Source: Pseudomonas rhodesiae
GTDB lineage: Bacteria; Pseudomonadota; Gammaproteobacteria; Pseudomonadales; Pseudomonadaceae
Assembly (NCBI RefSeq): GCF_007858255.1
Contig: NZ_VFEU01000020.1
Coordinates: 1-64,000 of the forward strand
DNA length: 64,000 nt
Direction: 5' to 3'
The notes under the pieces are model-generated. The model did not search any database. It was not told the DNA's origin and saw only the letters and a list, made by a program, of their open reading frames with translations. A program made the translations under genes and the position numbers. Positions 1-7,908 of this stretch are shown piece after piece (position 1 is the stretch's first letter; the number at the start of each line of letters is the position of its first letter).

Positions 1-199
1 CGTCGGGCACGGCGATCTTGATCAACTCAAACCCCTTGTCCTTGGCGGCCTTTTCGGCGAAGGCCCACTCGGTCTGGAACCAGGGTTCTTCGGCTTGTTT
101 GACCAGGAAGCCGATTTTGACTGTATCCGCAGCCACGGCGAAGGAGCTGAGGCTGCTGAACGCAACGGCGGTAGCGAGAACACGTAAGGCTTTTTTCAT
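1..199 (-). CDS. araF: L-arabinose ABC transporter, periplasmic binding protein (5' part only)
   Basis: This is the N-terminal 66 codons of a gene that runs out of the window at base 1. It starts at the ATG at 199. The first ~23 residues are a Sec signal peptide (MKKALRVL, a hydrophobic stretch, cleavage near AVAA). The mature part carries KIGFLVKQAEEPWFQTEW, which matches the start of E. coli AraF (KLGFLVKQPEEPWFQTEW) almost residue for residue. AraF captures L-arabinose in the periplasm for an AraGH-type importer. It lies 38 bp downstream of an SDR gene on the same strand, so the two are probably one operon. A related sugar-binding protein of the same family is the only realistic alternative. 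Confidence 0.85.
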   Translation of the reverse strand, partial: MKKALRVLATAVAFSSLSSFAVAADTVKIGFLVKQAEEPWFQTEWAFAEKAAKDKGFELIKIAVPD

Positions 200-237
200 G
201 AACGGCACCTCTTGTTGTTATTGGAGAGCGGCAGGTT

Positions 238-1059
238 CTAGTCGTGGTACATCACAGACCGCCCGCCATCGATCATCAGGCAGGTGGCATTGATAAAAGG
301 CGCTTCGTCGGTGGCCAGGAACAGCGCCGTCATCGCCACCTCGACCGGTTGGCCGATGCGCTTGGGCGGGTGCAGGTCGAAGGCGCGCTGGCGTTCGGCG
401 TGGGGGTCGGGGAAACCGTTCCAGTAATCGACATTCAGCTGGGTTTCGATATAGCCCGGCGCAATCGCATTCACGCGGATGCCTTTGGGCGCGTATTCGA
501 TGCCCAGCGCGCGGGTCAGGCCGAGCAGGCCATGTTTGGCCACCGGGTACGGAAAGCACCCGGGAATGATGTGGCTGGAATGGGTGGAGGCGATGTTGAT
601 GATATTGCCGATGCCCTGCTCGATCATGTGCGGCAACACCGTGCGACAGCCGAACCAGGCACCGTCGAGATCGATGGCGAAGCAGCGGCGCCAGTCTTCG
701 TCGGTCATTTCCAGCGGGTCGCGGAACACATTGACCCCGGCGCAATTGACCAGCACATCCACACGCCCGAAGCGCTCGATGGCCAGGTTGACCAGCGCCT
801 GCCACTGTTCTTTGGCGGTGATATCGATAGGGAGTGCATGGATCTGGGCGCCGCGTTCGCGCCAGTGAGCGGCAACGGCCTCGACCTTGTCGCCCTGGAT
901 ATCGCCGATCACCAACTGCGCCTGCTGGGCTTGAAAGCACGCGACGATCGCCTCGCCAATACCTTGGGCGGCACCGGTGATCACGACCACCTTGCCTTTG
1001 AGACGCTCGCCGTAAGTAGGCTCGGGCACCCTGGGCAACGACAACGGTTGTGCCTGCAT
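238..1059 (-). CDS. SDR-family oxidoreductase, probably sugar dehydrogenase of the arabinose locus
   Basis: A 273-residue classical short-chain dehydrogenase. The nucleotide-binding TGxxxGIG is at residues 28-35, NCAG at 105-108, and the catalytic Ser-Tyr-Lys set is S158, Y171 and K175. The C terminus ends GGRSVMYHD, as in many sugar and sugar-acid dehydrogenases of the KduD type. It is the first gene of the araF operon, so oxidation of L-arabinose (or a related aldose) in a non-phosphorylative pathway is the natural inference. The substrate cannot be read from sequence. The start is the ATG at 1059. The 110 bp upstream is AT-rich and must hold the operon promoter, but I could not assign an operator there. 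Confidence 0.85.
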   Translation of the reverse strand: MQAQPLSLPRVPEPTYGERLKGKVVVITGAAQGIGEAIVACFQAQQAQLVIGDIQGDKVEAVAAHWRERGAQIHALPIDITAKEQWQALVNLAIERFGRVDVLVNCAGVNVFRDPLEMTDEDWRRCFAIDLDGAWFGCRTVLPHMIEQGIGNIINIASTHSSHIIPGCFPYPVAKHGLLGLTRALGIEYAPKGIRVNAIAPGYIETQLNVDYWNGFPDPHAERQRAFDLHPPKRIGQPVEVAMTALFLATDEAPFINATCLMIDGGRSVMYHD

Positions 1060-1170
1060 CGCTTCACCTGTTTTATTTTTGGTAGTGAGTGCTGATGCCG
1101 CCGACTATAAACCTAGAACTTGAAACATCTCAATATATAAATTTACATCCCATATTGTGAGAAAAAATGT

Positions 1171-1196
1171 AAAAAAACCGGCACATCCATGCCGGT
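1171..1196 (-). terminator. Rho-independent terminator of the GNAT gene
   Basis: Read on the minus strand, a 6-bp GC stem (CCGGCA/TGCCGG) is followed at once by seven T. It lies about 30 bp past the stop codon of the acetyltransferase gene. Confidence 0.75.
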
Positions 1197-1227
1197 AATT
1201 GATCAAGTAATAGAACGACTTTCAGCC

Positions 1228-1707
1228 TCAACCCAAGGCGAAGTCACGCAACGCATCGCCTTCCATGCGGTACCGCACCCACTCTTCCTGCGGCTGTGCG
1301 CCAATGGATTTGTAGAAGGCAATCGCCGGCTCGTTCCAGTCCAGCACGCTCCACTCAAAGCGCCCGCAGCCATTGTCGAACGCGATCTTGGCCAAATGGC
1401 GCAACAACTTCTTGCCCGCCCCGCCGCCACGTTGTTCCGGGTTGATGTAGAGGTCTTCGAGGTACAGGCAGTTACTGCCCAGCCAGGTGGAGTAGCTGAA
1501 GAAAAACACTGCAAAACCGATGGGCACGCCGTCCCGCAAGCAAATCAGACCATGGGCGGTGGCGCCCTCGCTGAACAGGCTACGTTCAATGTCCACCACA
1601 CTGGCGATCACTTCATGCCGGGCTTTTTCGTACTCCGCAAGCTCGGTGATAAAAGTCAGGATCTGCGCAGCGTCACTGGGCACGGCGGGACGAATCTCGA
1701 TGGTCAT
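1228..1707 (-). CDS. GNAT-family N-acetyltransferase (diamine-acetyltransferase-like)
   Basis: A 159-residue single-domain GNAT enzyme that transfers acetyl from acetyl-CoA to an amine. It has the N-terminal IRPAVPSDAAQILTFITELAEYEK segment seen in the spermidine/diamine acetyltransferase (SAT-like) group. It also has the motif A signature for CoA binding (NPEQRGGGAGKKLL) near residues 92-105 and the motif B segment WNEPAIAFYKSIGA near 123-136. The substrate is unknown; polyamines are suggested only by family resemblance. The gene is monocistronic, with its own terminator downstream and a divergent small gene upstream. Confidence 0.85.
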   Translation of the reverse strand: MTIEIRPAVPSDAAQILTFITELAEYEKARHEVIASVVDIERSLFSEGATAHGLICLRDGVPIGFAVFFFSYSTWLGSNCLYLEDLYINPEQRGGGAGKKLLRHLAKIAFDNGCGRFEWSVLDWNEPAIAFYKSIGAQPQEEWVRYRMEGDALRDFALG

Positions 1708-1926
1708 GGGCGAGCCTTGGCAATGTCAAAGCCCACATACTAAGGCGCTTTGATGACTGATTGCAGCGCAATTTTATGGGCTACGAGGTGGCGTCGATGT
1801 GGCCCGGTGCGCTGACACACAAATTTTTACAGGCAACTTGATACCGTTCGTCGCCATCGAGGCACGATCAATAAACGTCGGCTGACCAACAAAGGGTAAG
1901 GACATTAATCATAAGGAGACACCCTC

Positions 1927-2259
1927 ATGAACCATTCCAAATGTGCTGCCCTCGCCCTCGCCGGTCTGCTGTCCGCGGTTTCCCTGAGCAGCTTCGCCGC
2001 GACCTCATCCACCGGCCCGACCAACCCGGACGCCACCACCGAGTCGCAGAAGTCCATGGGCACGGGCCTGGACACCAATGGCGGCGCGGTGATCGATAAC
2101 ACCAACGCCGCCGACCCGCACACTCAAGGCCATGACACCCAACGCCAGGCACCGGCTGCGGTGGGTAACGGCAAGATGGGCCCGTCGGTGAACGAGCCGA
2201 AGATCAACAAAGGCGACGACTCGAACCTGCCGGGTGCGCCGAAGCAACCTGCACCTTGA
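1927..2259 (+). CDS. Small exported protein of unknown function
   Basis: A 110-residue protein with a clear Sec signal peptide (MNHSKCAALALAGLLSAVSLSS, cleavage near SFAA). The mature part is of low complexity, hydrophilic and rich in Thr, Asn, Pro, Gly and Asp, and has no cysteine. It looks intrinsically disordered. A strong Shine-Dalgarno sequence (AAGGAGA) sits 8-14 bases before the ATG. Two more small genes follow on the same strand (2311 and 2628), which makes a short cluster of small soluble proteins. Similar proteins are common in fluorescent pseudomonads, but I know of no assigned role. Confidence 0.75.
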   Translation: MNHSKCAALALAGLLSAVSLSSFAATSSTGPTNPDATTESQKSMGTGLDTNGGAVIDNTNAADPHTQGHDTQRQAPAAVGNGKMGPSVNEPKINKGDDSNLPGAPKQPAP

Positions 2260-2310
2260 TTCATCGCACGCGAGTCGAACACCCGATCATTTCCCCATGA
2301 AGAGGTACGC

Positions 2311-2577
2311 ATGAACGTCGATAAGAACCTTGAGAGAGAAGTCCTCACCCGCCTGTTGCACGCCCATCCCCATGGTTTGGGCAAGGAGGTGCTCGACAAC
2401 TACCGCGGTGAGAAAGTAGTCGCCAGTGCCTTGGCGTTCCTTCAAGACCGTGGACTTATCAAGGACGGTCACGTGACCACCGACGCTGCCGGTGAATATG
2501 CCTTGAACCTGCCGATCAAGTTGACCGCGTCGGGTGTCGATGAGGCGCGCAAGCTGGAAAGTGCCGACCCTCAGTAA
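2311..2577 (+). CDS. Small conserved protein, winged-helix-like
   Basis: An 88-residue soluble protein. The sequence alternates predicted helices with a short beta hairpin (REVLTRLLHAHPHGLGKEVLDNY, VASALAFLQDRGLIKDGHVTTDAAGEYALN). This layout resembles a compact winged-helix fold of the kind in which a leucine-rich helix precedes DRGLI. It has no signal peptide, membrane segment or catalytic motif. It lies 51 bp after the small exported gene and 50 bp before the Rho-N-type gene, so co-transcription is likely. The function is unknown and the DNA-binding idea is only a fold guess. Confidence 0.7.
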   Translation: MNVDKNLEREVLTRLLHAHPHGLGKEVLDNYRGEKVVASALAFLQDRGLIKDGHVTTDAAGEYALNLPIKLTASGVDEARKLESADPQ

Positions 2578-2592
2578 TTCATTTTGTCTGGT

Positions 2593-2614
2593 CTGGCCCT
2601 GGCGACAGGGCCAG
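2593..2614 (+). other. 9-bp hairpin with GCGA tetraloop before the next gene
   Basis: CTGGCCCTG-GCGA-CAGGGCCAG forms a perfect 9-bp stem closed by a GNRA-type loop. It stands 13 bases before the ATG at 2628 and partly next to its ribosome site (AGGAG). No T-run follows. It could be a weak terminator for the gene before or an mRNA structure that limits translation of the gene after. Confidence 0.45.
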
Positions 2615-2627
2615 TAGGAGTATCGCA

Positions 2628-3008
2628 ATGCCTCTTGGAAGCAAAGCCAAATACACCGCCGCACAGAAGCGTAAAGCCTCCCGTATCGAACAGAGTTACG
2701 AGGACAAAGGCGTGCCCAAATCCGAAGCCGAAGCCCGTGCGTGGGCCACCGTCAACAAGCAGTCTGGCGGGGGCGAAAAGGCCGGCGGCTCGGGTCAGCG
2801 CAAGGCCCCGGCGAAGAAGGCCCAGGATCGTCATGACTCGGCCAAGCGGGCTGCCGCCAGCCGTGAAGGGCACCCGCGCAACAGCCGCGTGTCCTTAAGC
2901 ACCCAGACCAAGGAAAGCCTGCTCAAAGAAGCCCGGGCGAAAGATATCCGCGGGCGTTCGAGCATGCGTAAAGATCAGTTGATCGAAGCGTTGAAGAAGG
3001 CCGGTTGA
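2628..3008 (+). CDS. Basic small protein with Rho-N/SAP-like C-terminal motif (DUF7218 type)
   Basis: A 126-residue lysine- and arginine-rich protein. Residues 1-50 (KYTAAQKRKASRIEQSYEDKGVP, then EARAWATVNK) match a family usually annotated as DUF7218 or 'plasmid stabilization protein'. A flexible Gly/Lys/Ala-rich middle follows. The last ~33 residues (KESLLKEARAKDIRGRSSMRKDQLIEALKKAG) form a helix-extended-helix of the Rho termination factor N-terminal/SAP type, which binds nucleic acid in other proteins. I infer a nucleic-acid-associated stress protein. Nothing here supports a plasmid role. The gene is last in the small-gene cluster and convergent with the kinase gene. Confidence 0.8.
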   Translation: MPLGSKAKYTAAQKRKASRIEQSYEDKGVPKSEAEARAWATVNKQSGGGEKAGGSGQRKAPAKKAQDRHDSAKRAAASREGHPRNSRVSLSTQTKESLLKEARAKDIRGRSSMRKDQLIEALKKAG

Positions 3009-3059
3009 CCCTGTCTTGGCAGCGGTGGGAGGACGTCCGCGTCCTGCCACCGTTGGTTG

Positions 3060-3977
3060 TCATGGTTTGAGGAAGGCGTCGACTTCAGCACCGGTCGGCG
3101 CAGTGGCCGGGCCCCAGCGCGTCACCGCCAACGCCGCCGCCGCATTTGCACGGCGCGCCGATTCCACCGGTTCGAGGCCTTGGGCCAGACCGGCAATCAT
3201 CACCCCCGCGTGCGCGTCCCCAGCGCCATTGCTATCCACCGCCTGCACCATGAACCCAGGCACATGTTCGATCTGAGCCCCACGCCCTACCCAGCAGCCA
3301 TTCGGACCATCCCGTACCACCAACAGCGTGTCAGCGGGTAAGTGCAGAGCGAGGTCGGTCAACGCCTGCGCAATATCCGCCGCCCCGGTGAATGCCAGTG
3401 CTTCTGGCCCGTTGCTGGTCCAGATATCGATGCGCGGCAGCAAGGCAACCATCAGTGCCGAATTCGGCCCCTTGGCCAGCGGTCCCGGATCGAACACCAC
3501 CGCGATGGTCCGCGGTAAGGCCAGCAGCCAGTCGATCAGCGGCTGGGCCTTGCCTTCCAGCAGCAGGCTGTAGCCGCTGACATACACGTAGTCATCGGCA
3601 CATGGCACCACGCTGGCCAAATCTTCGGCGCTCAGTTCCCCCTCTGCCCCAAGGCGCGAGATAAAAGTTCGCTCCGTGGACGCCTCGGTCAGGGCCACGC
3701 ATAGGCCTGTGTCCTTGCCACTGCTCGGTGCCAGGGCCATGTCGATGCCGTCCGCCTGCATCGCCGCACGGGCCAGATCGCCGAAGCGCCCGGTGCCATG
3801 GCGCCCCAAGTACACCACCGGCATGCCGTTGCGTCGCGCGGCGGCCATCACATTGAAGCCGCCGCCGGTTTCGAAACTGGCCGATTGGGCCAGTACGTCG
3901 CCCCCCGTGGCAGGCAATGTATCGAGGGCCATGACCAGGTCGACGATGACCTGCCCCGTGTGCAGCAATCTAGACAT
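3060..3977 (-). CDS. PfkB-family carbohydrate/nucleoside kinase (YegV-like)
   Basis: A 305-residue ribokinase-fold kinase. GGGFN at 38-42 contacts the sugar, and the C-terminal anion-hole motif DSNGAGD ends at the catalytic base D254. The start is the ATG at 3977, chosen because it overlaps the permease stop by 8 bases (ATGTCTAG). The longer reading frame upstream lies wholly inside the permease gene. It is the last gene of a four-gene set (regulator, glycohydrolase-like, permease, kinase). By analogy with E. coli yegV, it probably phosphorylates a nucleoside or the sugar released from one. The substrate is not known. Confidence 0.88.
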   Translation of the reverse strand: MSRLLHTGQVIVDLVMALDTLPATGGDVLAQSASFETGGGFNVMAAARRNGMPVVYLGRHGTGRFGDLARAAMQADGIDMALAPSSGKDTGLCVALTEASTERTFISRLGAEGELSAEDLASVVPCADDYVYVSGYSLLLEGKAQPLIDWLLALPRTIAVVFDPGPLAKGPNSALMVALLPRIDIWTSNGPEALAFTGAADIAQALTDLALHLPADTLLVVRDGPNGCWVGRGAQIEHVPGFMVQAVDSNGAGDAHAGVMIAGLAQGLEPVESARRANAAAALAVTRWGPATAPTGAEVDAFLKP

Positions 3978-5436
3978 GCGCGCCCTCGACCAGCGCCGGG
4001 CGTCGATCAGATGCACCACCCAGCACGGCGTAGATCCCACCCGCGACCAAGAACGTGACAATCCAACCCAGGCCGTTATGGCCCAGCCAGGAGTCGGACA
4101 ACGGCCCGGCAAACCATATGTTGTCAGCGGTAGTGCCGATGGTGGTAAAGCTGAAACCCAGCACGATCGCCACGGCCCACGCGCCGAATGCGCGCCATTC
4201 CACGCCGCCGCGATACCAGTACGCGCTGCTGGGGCTGACGTCCAGCAGATCCTGGGCGCTGTAGTAGTGACGGTGGATCAAGTCGACCACGAAGATGCCG
4301 ACCCACGCGGTAATCGGCACCGCCAGCAGTGAAATGAAGGTAATAAACGGGCCGTAGAAACTGTCGGCAATCAGCATGAAGTAAATCGAACCGGCGAAGA
4401 TCGCCACGATATCGACGATCACCGCATGTACGCGCTTGACCTTCAAACCGAGGGTCAGGGTGGTCAGCCCCGCCGAATACACCGACAGGTTATTCGACAG
4501 CAATAGCCCCCCGAACGCCGTGATCAGGTACGGCACCGCCATCCAGGTGGGCAGCATGTCGCGGATCGCGATGATCGGGTCCGTGGCCGCCGCCAGGTCG
4601 TTATTGCCCACCGACAACAGGCCGCCCAGGGTGATCAACAGCACCAGCGGAATGCCCGCGCCAAAGGCAGCGGACGCCACCAGTCGCGTGGCCTTCACGC
4701 TGCGGTGCTGATAGCGCGACATATCGGCACCGGCGTTGGCCCAGCCGATACCGGTACCGGCCGCCATGGTGCCGATGCCGATGATCATCGCGCTCAGCGG
4801 TGCCGGCGTGGCATTGAACACGGCGTTCCAGTCGATGGTGGCGCAGAGAAAACCACCCACTAGGATATTCAACGCGCCAAACACGTAAGTGGCCCATTTC
4901 TGGATCACCAACAATGTGGCATGGCCCAGGCCGGAGACCGCCAGGGTCAGCAGCACGAAAATGCCGATAAAGATCAGGGTCAGCACCGGCGCGCTTTTGG
5001 CCTCGACCGCCGAGCCGAACAGGATTGAGCACAGCGACAGCAGCACAAACGCAGCGGTGGTGGTGTTGACGGTTTCCCAGCCCAGGCGCGACATCAGCGA
5101 AACCAAAGTCGGACCGATATTACCGCGCACGCCGAAGATGGCGCGCGACAGCGTCAGGCTGGGTGCGCGGCCGCGTCGGCCGGCGATGGAGATGATGCCC
5201 ACCACAGCAAAGGAACCGGCGGCGCCGAGGATCGCCACGATCACCGCCTGCCAGATCGCCAAGCCGCGAAACGCCACCAACGTGGCGCCCAGCGGCAGGC
5301 CGAGGATGCTGATATTGGCGGCGAACCACACCCAGAACAGCTGCAGCGGATGACCATTGCACTCCGCTTCGGGGACCGGTTCGATACCGCGTGTTTCCAA
5401 TTGCCCGGCGTTATGGCCGGCAGACGTGCTGCTCAT
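3970..5436 (-). CDS. NCS1-family permease (purine-cytosine permease-like)
   Basis: A 488-residue integral membrane protein of the nucleobase-cation-symport-1 family, with about twelve hydrophobic segments. It has the family features NISILGLPLGATLVAFRGL in TM1-2, WANAGADMSRYQ near residues 232-243 and WVGIFVVDLIHRHYY near 382-396. NCS1 proteins import cytosine, purines, allantoin, hydantoins or thiamine precursors with H+ or Na+. It overlaps the kinase gene and follows the glycohydrolase-like gene by 102 bp. In E. coli the equivalent place is taken by YegT, a nucleoside:H+ symporter of another family, so this locus may import the same class of ligand with a different carrier. Confidence 0.88.
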   Translation of the reverse strand: MSSTSAGHNAGQLETRGIEPVPEAECNGHPLQLFWVWFAANISILGLPLGATLVAFRGLAIWQAVIVAILGAAGSFAVVGIISIAGRRGRAPSLTLSRAIFGVRGNIGPTLVSLMSRLGWETVNTTTAAFVLLSLCSILFGSAVEAKSAPVLTLIFIGIFVLLTLAVSGLGHATLLVIQKWATYVFGALNILVGGFLCATIDWNAVFNATPAPLSAMIIGIGTMAAGTGIGWANAGADMSRYQHRSVKATRLVASAAFGAGIPLVLLITLGGLLSVGNNDLAAATDPIIAIRDMLPTWMAVPYLITAFGGLLLSNNLSVYSAGLTTLTLGLKVKRVHAVIVDIVAIFAGSIYFMLIADSFYGPFITFISLLAVPITAWVGIFVVDLIHRHYYSAQDLLDVSPSSAYWYRGGVEWRAFGAWAVAIVLGFSFTTIGTTADNIWFAGPLSDSWLGHNGLGWIVTFLVAGGIYAVLGGASDRRPALVEGAHV

Positions 5437-5538
5437 GGTGCTGCTCCTGATGCCTGTATTTGTTGTGGTGATGGCAAATAGTTAAAGGGTTAACCCGTCA
5501 TCCTGACTGTGTTCAGCAACGCACGTCGCAACGCGCGC

Positions 5539-6540
5539 TTAACGCAAGGCGAGCAGCCCCTGGACCAAGGGTTGCAAATCCAGCCCATTGACCCGTTTGA
5601 CCTGCTCGATCATCGCTGGTGGCCAGCACTGCATGCCCAGACAAGCGCCAAGCATGGCGCCCAGCATCGCTGCAATGGTGTCGGTATCGCCGCCGAGGCT
5701 GGCGGCCAGGCACAACGCGTCCAGCGCCGTCAGCTCACCCACCGCCACCCGCTGCGCGAGGGCGAACGACACCACCACTGACTCCTGGGAGGCCACGGAG
5801 GTGCCGATCAACTCATACAACAGGTCAGCGAACAGCGCGGTATCGCCGCTGCCAACGCTCAAGGTGCGCGCCCAACTGATGCGCGTGGAAATCCGCCCAC
5901 CCGCCACCCAATGGCCATGGCTCTCGGTTTGTTGGGCAATCTGGGTGCCGATGCTTAACGCTTCGCCTAGATCCACGCCGTTGATACCGGCCGAAACCAC
6001 CGCCGCCACCGCTGCCGCGCTGGAGATGCCCAGGGTCGTGTTGTGGGTGACTTGGCACGCCTGGATCACCGACTGGACAAATCGAACCGAATCGTTGACA
6101 TCGGCGGCAATGCCCACCGGCGTGATACGCATGGCCGCGCCGTTAGTGGTGCCATAACGCCCGGATTCCTCTGGAGTATGGCCGGCGAGGATCATGTCGA
6201 TCGCGCGCTTGGTGGAGGGACCGAGCAAGTCCTGGGAGCCCTTGGCGCGCATGCTCGCTTCCCAGTCGATCAGGCGCTGGGCGAGGACCGCAGGCTCGAT
6301 CGTGCCCTGGCCTTGCACCAACAACTCGCCCACCAGAATCGCTTGCTCGGTGTCATCGGTCACCGAGCCGGCGGGCATGTTGGGGGCGATGGGTTGGTCG
6401 GCGTGGGCATCGACCAGCGTTGTGATCGCGCCGAACCGCGCGCGTACCTGCTCGCGGTTGAGGGATTGGGTCGGCATGCCGAGGGCATCGCCCAGGGCCA
6501 GGCCGTAAAAGGCGCCGAGGGCGCGATTATGCGGGGTCAT
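5539..6540 (-). CDS. ADP-ribosylglycohydrolase-family protein (YegU-like)
   Basis: A 333-residue protein of the ADP-ribosylglycohydrolase (DraG/ARH) superfamily. The N-terminal helix GAFYGLALGDALGMPTQ is typical. The two metal-binding clusters are present as TDDT at 61-64 and GGDTDT at 283-288 (D285, D287), so a binuclear Mg site should form. Family members remove ADP-ribose from proteins or act on small N-glycosides. The setting with a transporter and a sugar kinase favours a small nucleoside-like substrate, as suspected for YegU. Its ATG overlaps the regulator's stop (ATGA), so the two are translationally coupled. Confidence 0.88.
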   Translation of the reverse strand: MTPHNRALGAFYGLALGDALGMPTQSLNREQVRARFGAITTLVDAHADQPIAPNMPAGSVTDDTEQAILVGELLVQGQGTIEPAVLAQRLIDWEASMRAKGSQDLLGPSTKRAIDMILAGHTPEESGRYGTTNGAAMRITPVGIAADVNDSVRFVQSVIQACQVTHNTTLGISSAAAVAAVVSAGINGVDLGEALSIGTQIAQQTESHGHWVAGGRISTRISWARTLSVGSGDTALFADLLYELIGTSVASQESVVVSFALAQRVAVGELTALDALCLAASLGGDTDTIAAMLGAMLGACLGMQCWPPAMIEQVKRVNGLDLQPLVQGLLALR

Positions 6541-7256
6541 TTGGCGGTTCCGAATTGCAGGTGCAGGCGAAAGTGCACAGGGTCAAGCACGCTTTCGACG
6601 TACTCCATAAAACGTCCGCGACGGTCGAAAGTGGTTCGCGAAGCCTTCAAAAACACCGTGCCGACTGGGCGACCCAGCAGCTCGGCGTCTTCGTCGCTCA
6701 ATGGCTCGGCACCGATCCACTGGTCGCCATCAGCGCCGACATAGCCATAGGCCGCCAGGGTAATGGTCAGAGAATTGTCGATCAGGCCGACCCGGGGCAG
6801 GCTCTCAAGACTGCCAGCGGCGGGCATCAACGAGCGTTCCAGGGACACGGCAGTGCCATCGGTGGTCCGACGGCGCCGGTCGAGGGCGATGAACTGATCG
6901 CTGCCGAAGCGGTTGAGCAAGTCCGGGCGGGTTACCGCTTCCAGGCGCAGGACGTCAGTGGTGATCAACGCCCCCGTATCGGCCAAGGCCTGCGCCCAGC
7001 CGCTGGCTTGATCGAGCACCATGCCGTCAAAGGTGACAATGGAGCCGACCCCGCTCTGGGTGGCGATGTAGTTGCGGCGCTTCAGCTCGGCCAGCGCCTC
7101 GCGCAAGGTGCCTCGGCTGACCCCGAACTCTTCGGCCAATTGGTGCTCGCCCGGCAGCAGGAAACCGTCGGCCATCATGCCACCTTCAATGCGGCGGATG
7201 AGTTCGTCGACGACGCGTTTTTTCTTATCGAATCGCACATGTCTAATCATGTACAA
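6537..7256 (-). CDS. GntR/HutC-family regulator with UTRA domain (YegW-like)
   Basis: A 239-residue regulator. An N-terminal GntR winged helix (LPGEHQLAEEFGVSRGTLREALAELKRRNYIATQSGVGSIV, about residues 34-75) is followed by a UTRA effector-binding domain ending in SVLDPVHFRLHLQFG. It is the first gene of the locus and overlaps the next gene by 4 bases, so it probably senses the transported ligand and autoregulates. ATGs at 7256 and 7250 are both possible starts. The sequence around them holds ACATG-ATTAG-ACATG, a close repeat that could be part of an operator, but this is weak. E. coli YegW is the nearest named analogue. Confidence 0.88.
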   Translation of the reverse strand: MYMIRHVRFDKKKRVVDELIRRIEGGMMADGFLLPGEHQLAEEFGVSRGTLREALAELKRRNYIATQSGVGSIVTFDGMVLDQASGWAQALADTGALITTDVLRLEAVTRPDLLNRFGSDQFIALDRRRRTTDGTAVSLERSLMPAAGSLESLPRVGLIDNSLTITLAAYGYVGADGDQWIGAEPLSDEDAELLGRPVGTVFLKASRTTFDRRGRFMEYVESVLDPVHFRLHLQFGTAK

Positions 7257-7320
7257 ATTGATAACCGAAAGGCCCGGTGAGCGGCAAGCGAATTATGTCA
7301 GGGCCTGGTAAAAACCGGCC

Positions 7321-7881
7321 TCAGGGTTCCAAGCCAATCGGGAAAAACTCCCCGCCGCTCCACACACCCAGCCAATTTCGCCCGTTGATCGGACGACTCA
7401 CCGCCAACTCGACCAATTGATAGAACACGTTGCGATGCACCAGGGCTTCGAGGTTGGCGCGCACGCGCAGATAAGGCGATGGCTCTTCGGTGACCGGGTC
7501 AATCACCACCCTTAGGGGATGTTCGAGACCCGCCTCGATCTGCTCGTCGACGTTGGTGGTCAAGCGCAGCCGCTGACTTTCGCCCTCGCCTTCCACCTCC
7601 AATGTCACCGCAACGAACGGCGCGTCGTCGACCACGATCCCGACTTTTTCCACCGGGGTAACCAGAAAGTAATCATCGCCATCGCGGCGAATGATATTGG
7701 AGAACAATTTGACCATCGGCTTTCGCCCGATCGGTGTGCCTTGGTAAAACCAGGTGCCGTCGCGGGCGATGCGCATGTCGATATTGCCGCAGAACTCCGG
7801 GTTCCACAGATGCACCGGTGCCGGGCCCTTGCCTTTGGGCAGTTGCGCCAACAGATCGTTGGCCTTGGCGGAATCGGTCAT
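7321..7881 (-). CDS. DUF1285 domain protein
   Basis: A 186-residue soluble protein that matches the DUF1285 family over its whole length (HLWNPEFCGNIDMRIARDGTWFYQGTPIGRKPMVKLF near residues 24-60). The fold known for this family has two small beta-rich halves, but no activity is established. No signal peptide or membrane segment is visible. It lies 27 bp downstream of the DUF4823 lipoprotein gene on the same strand, so they are likely co-transcribed. That pairing is usual in Pseudomonas. Confidence 0.88.
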   Translation of the reverse strand: MTDSAKANDLLAQLPKGKGPAPVHLWNPEFCGNIDMRIARDGTWFYQGTPIGRKPMVKLFSNIIRRDGDDYFLVTPVEKVGIVVDDAPFVAVTLEVEGEGESQRLRLTTNVDEQIEAGLEHPLRVVIDPVTEEPSPYLRVRANLEALVHRNVFYQLVELAVSRPINGRNWLGVWSGGEFFPIGLEP

Positions 7882-7908
7882 GGGTTCTCCCTTGAGGATG
7901 CGCCGGAC

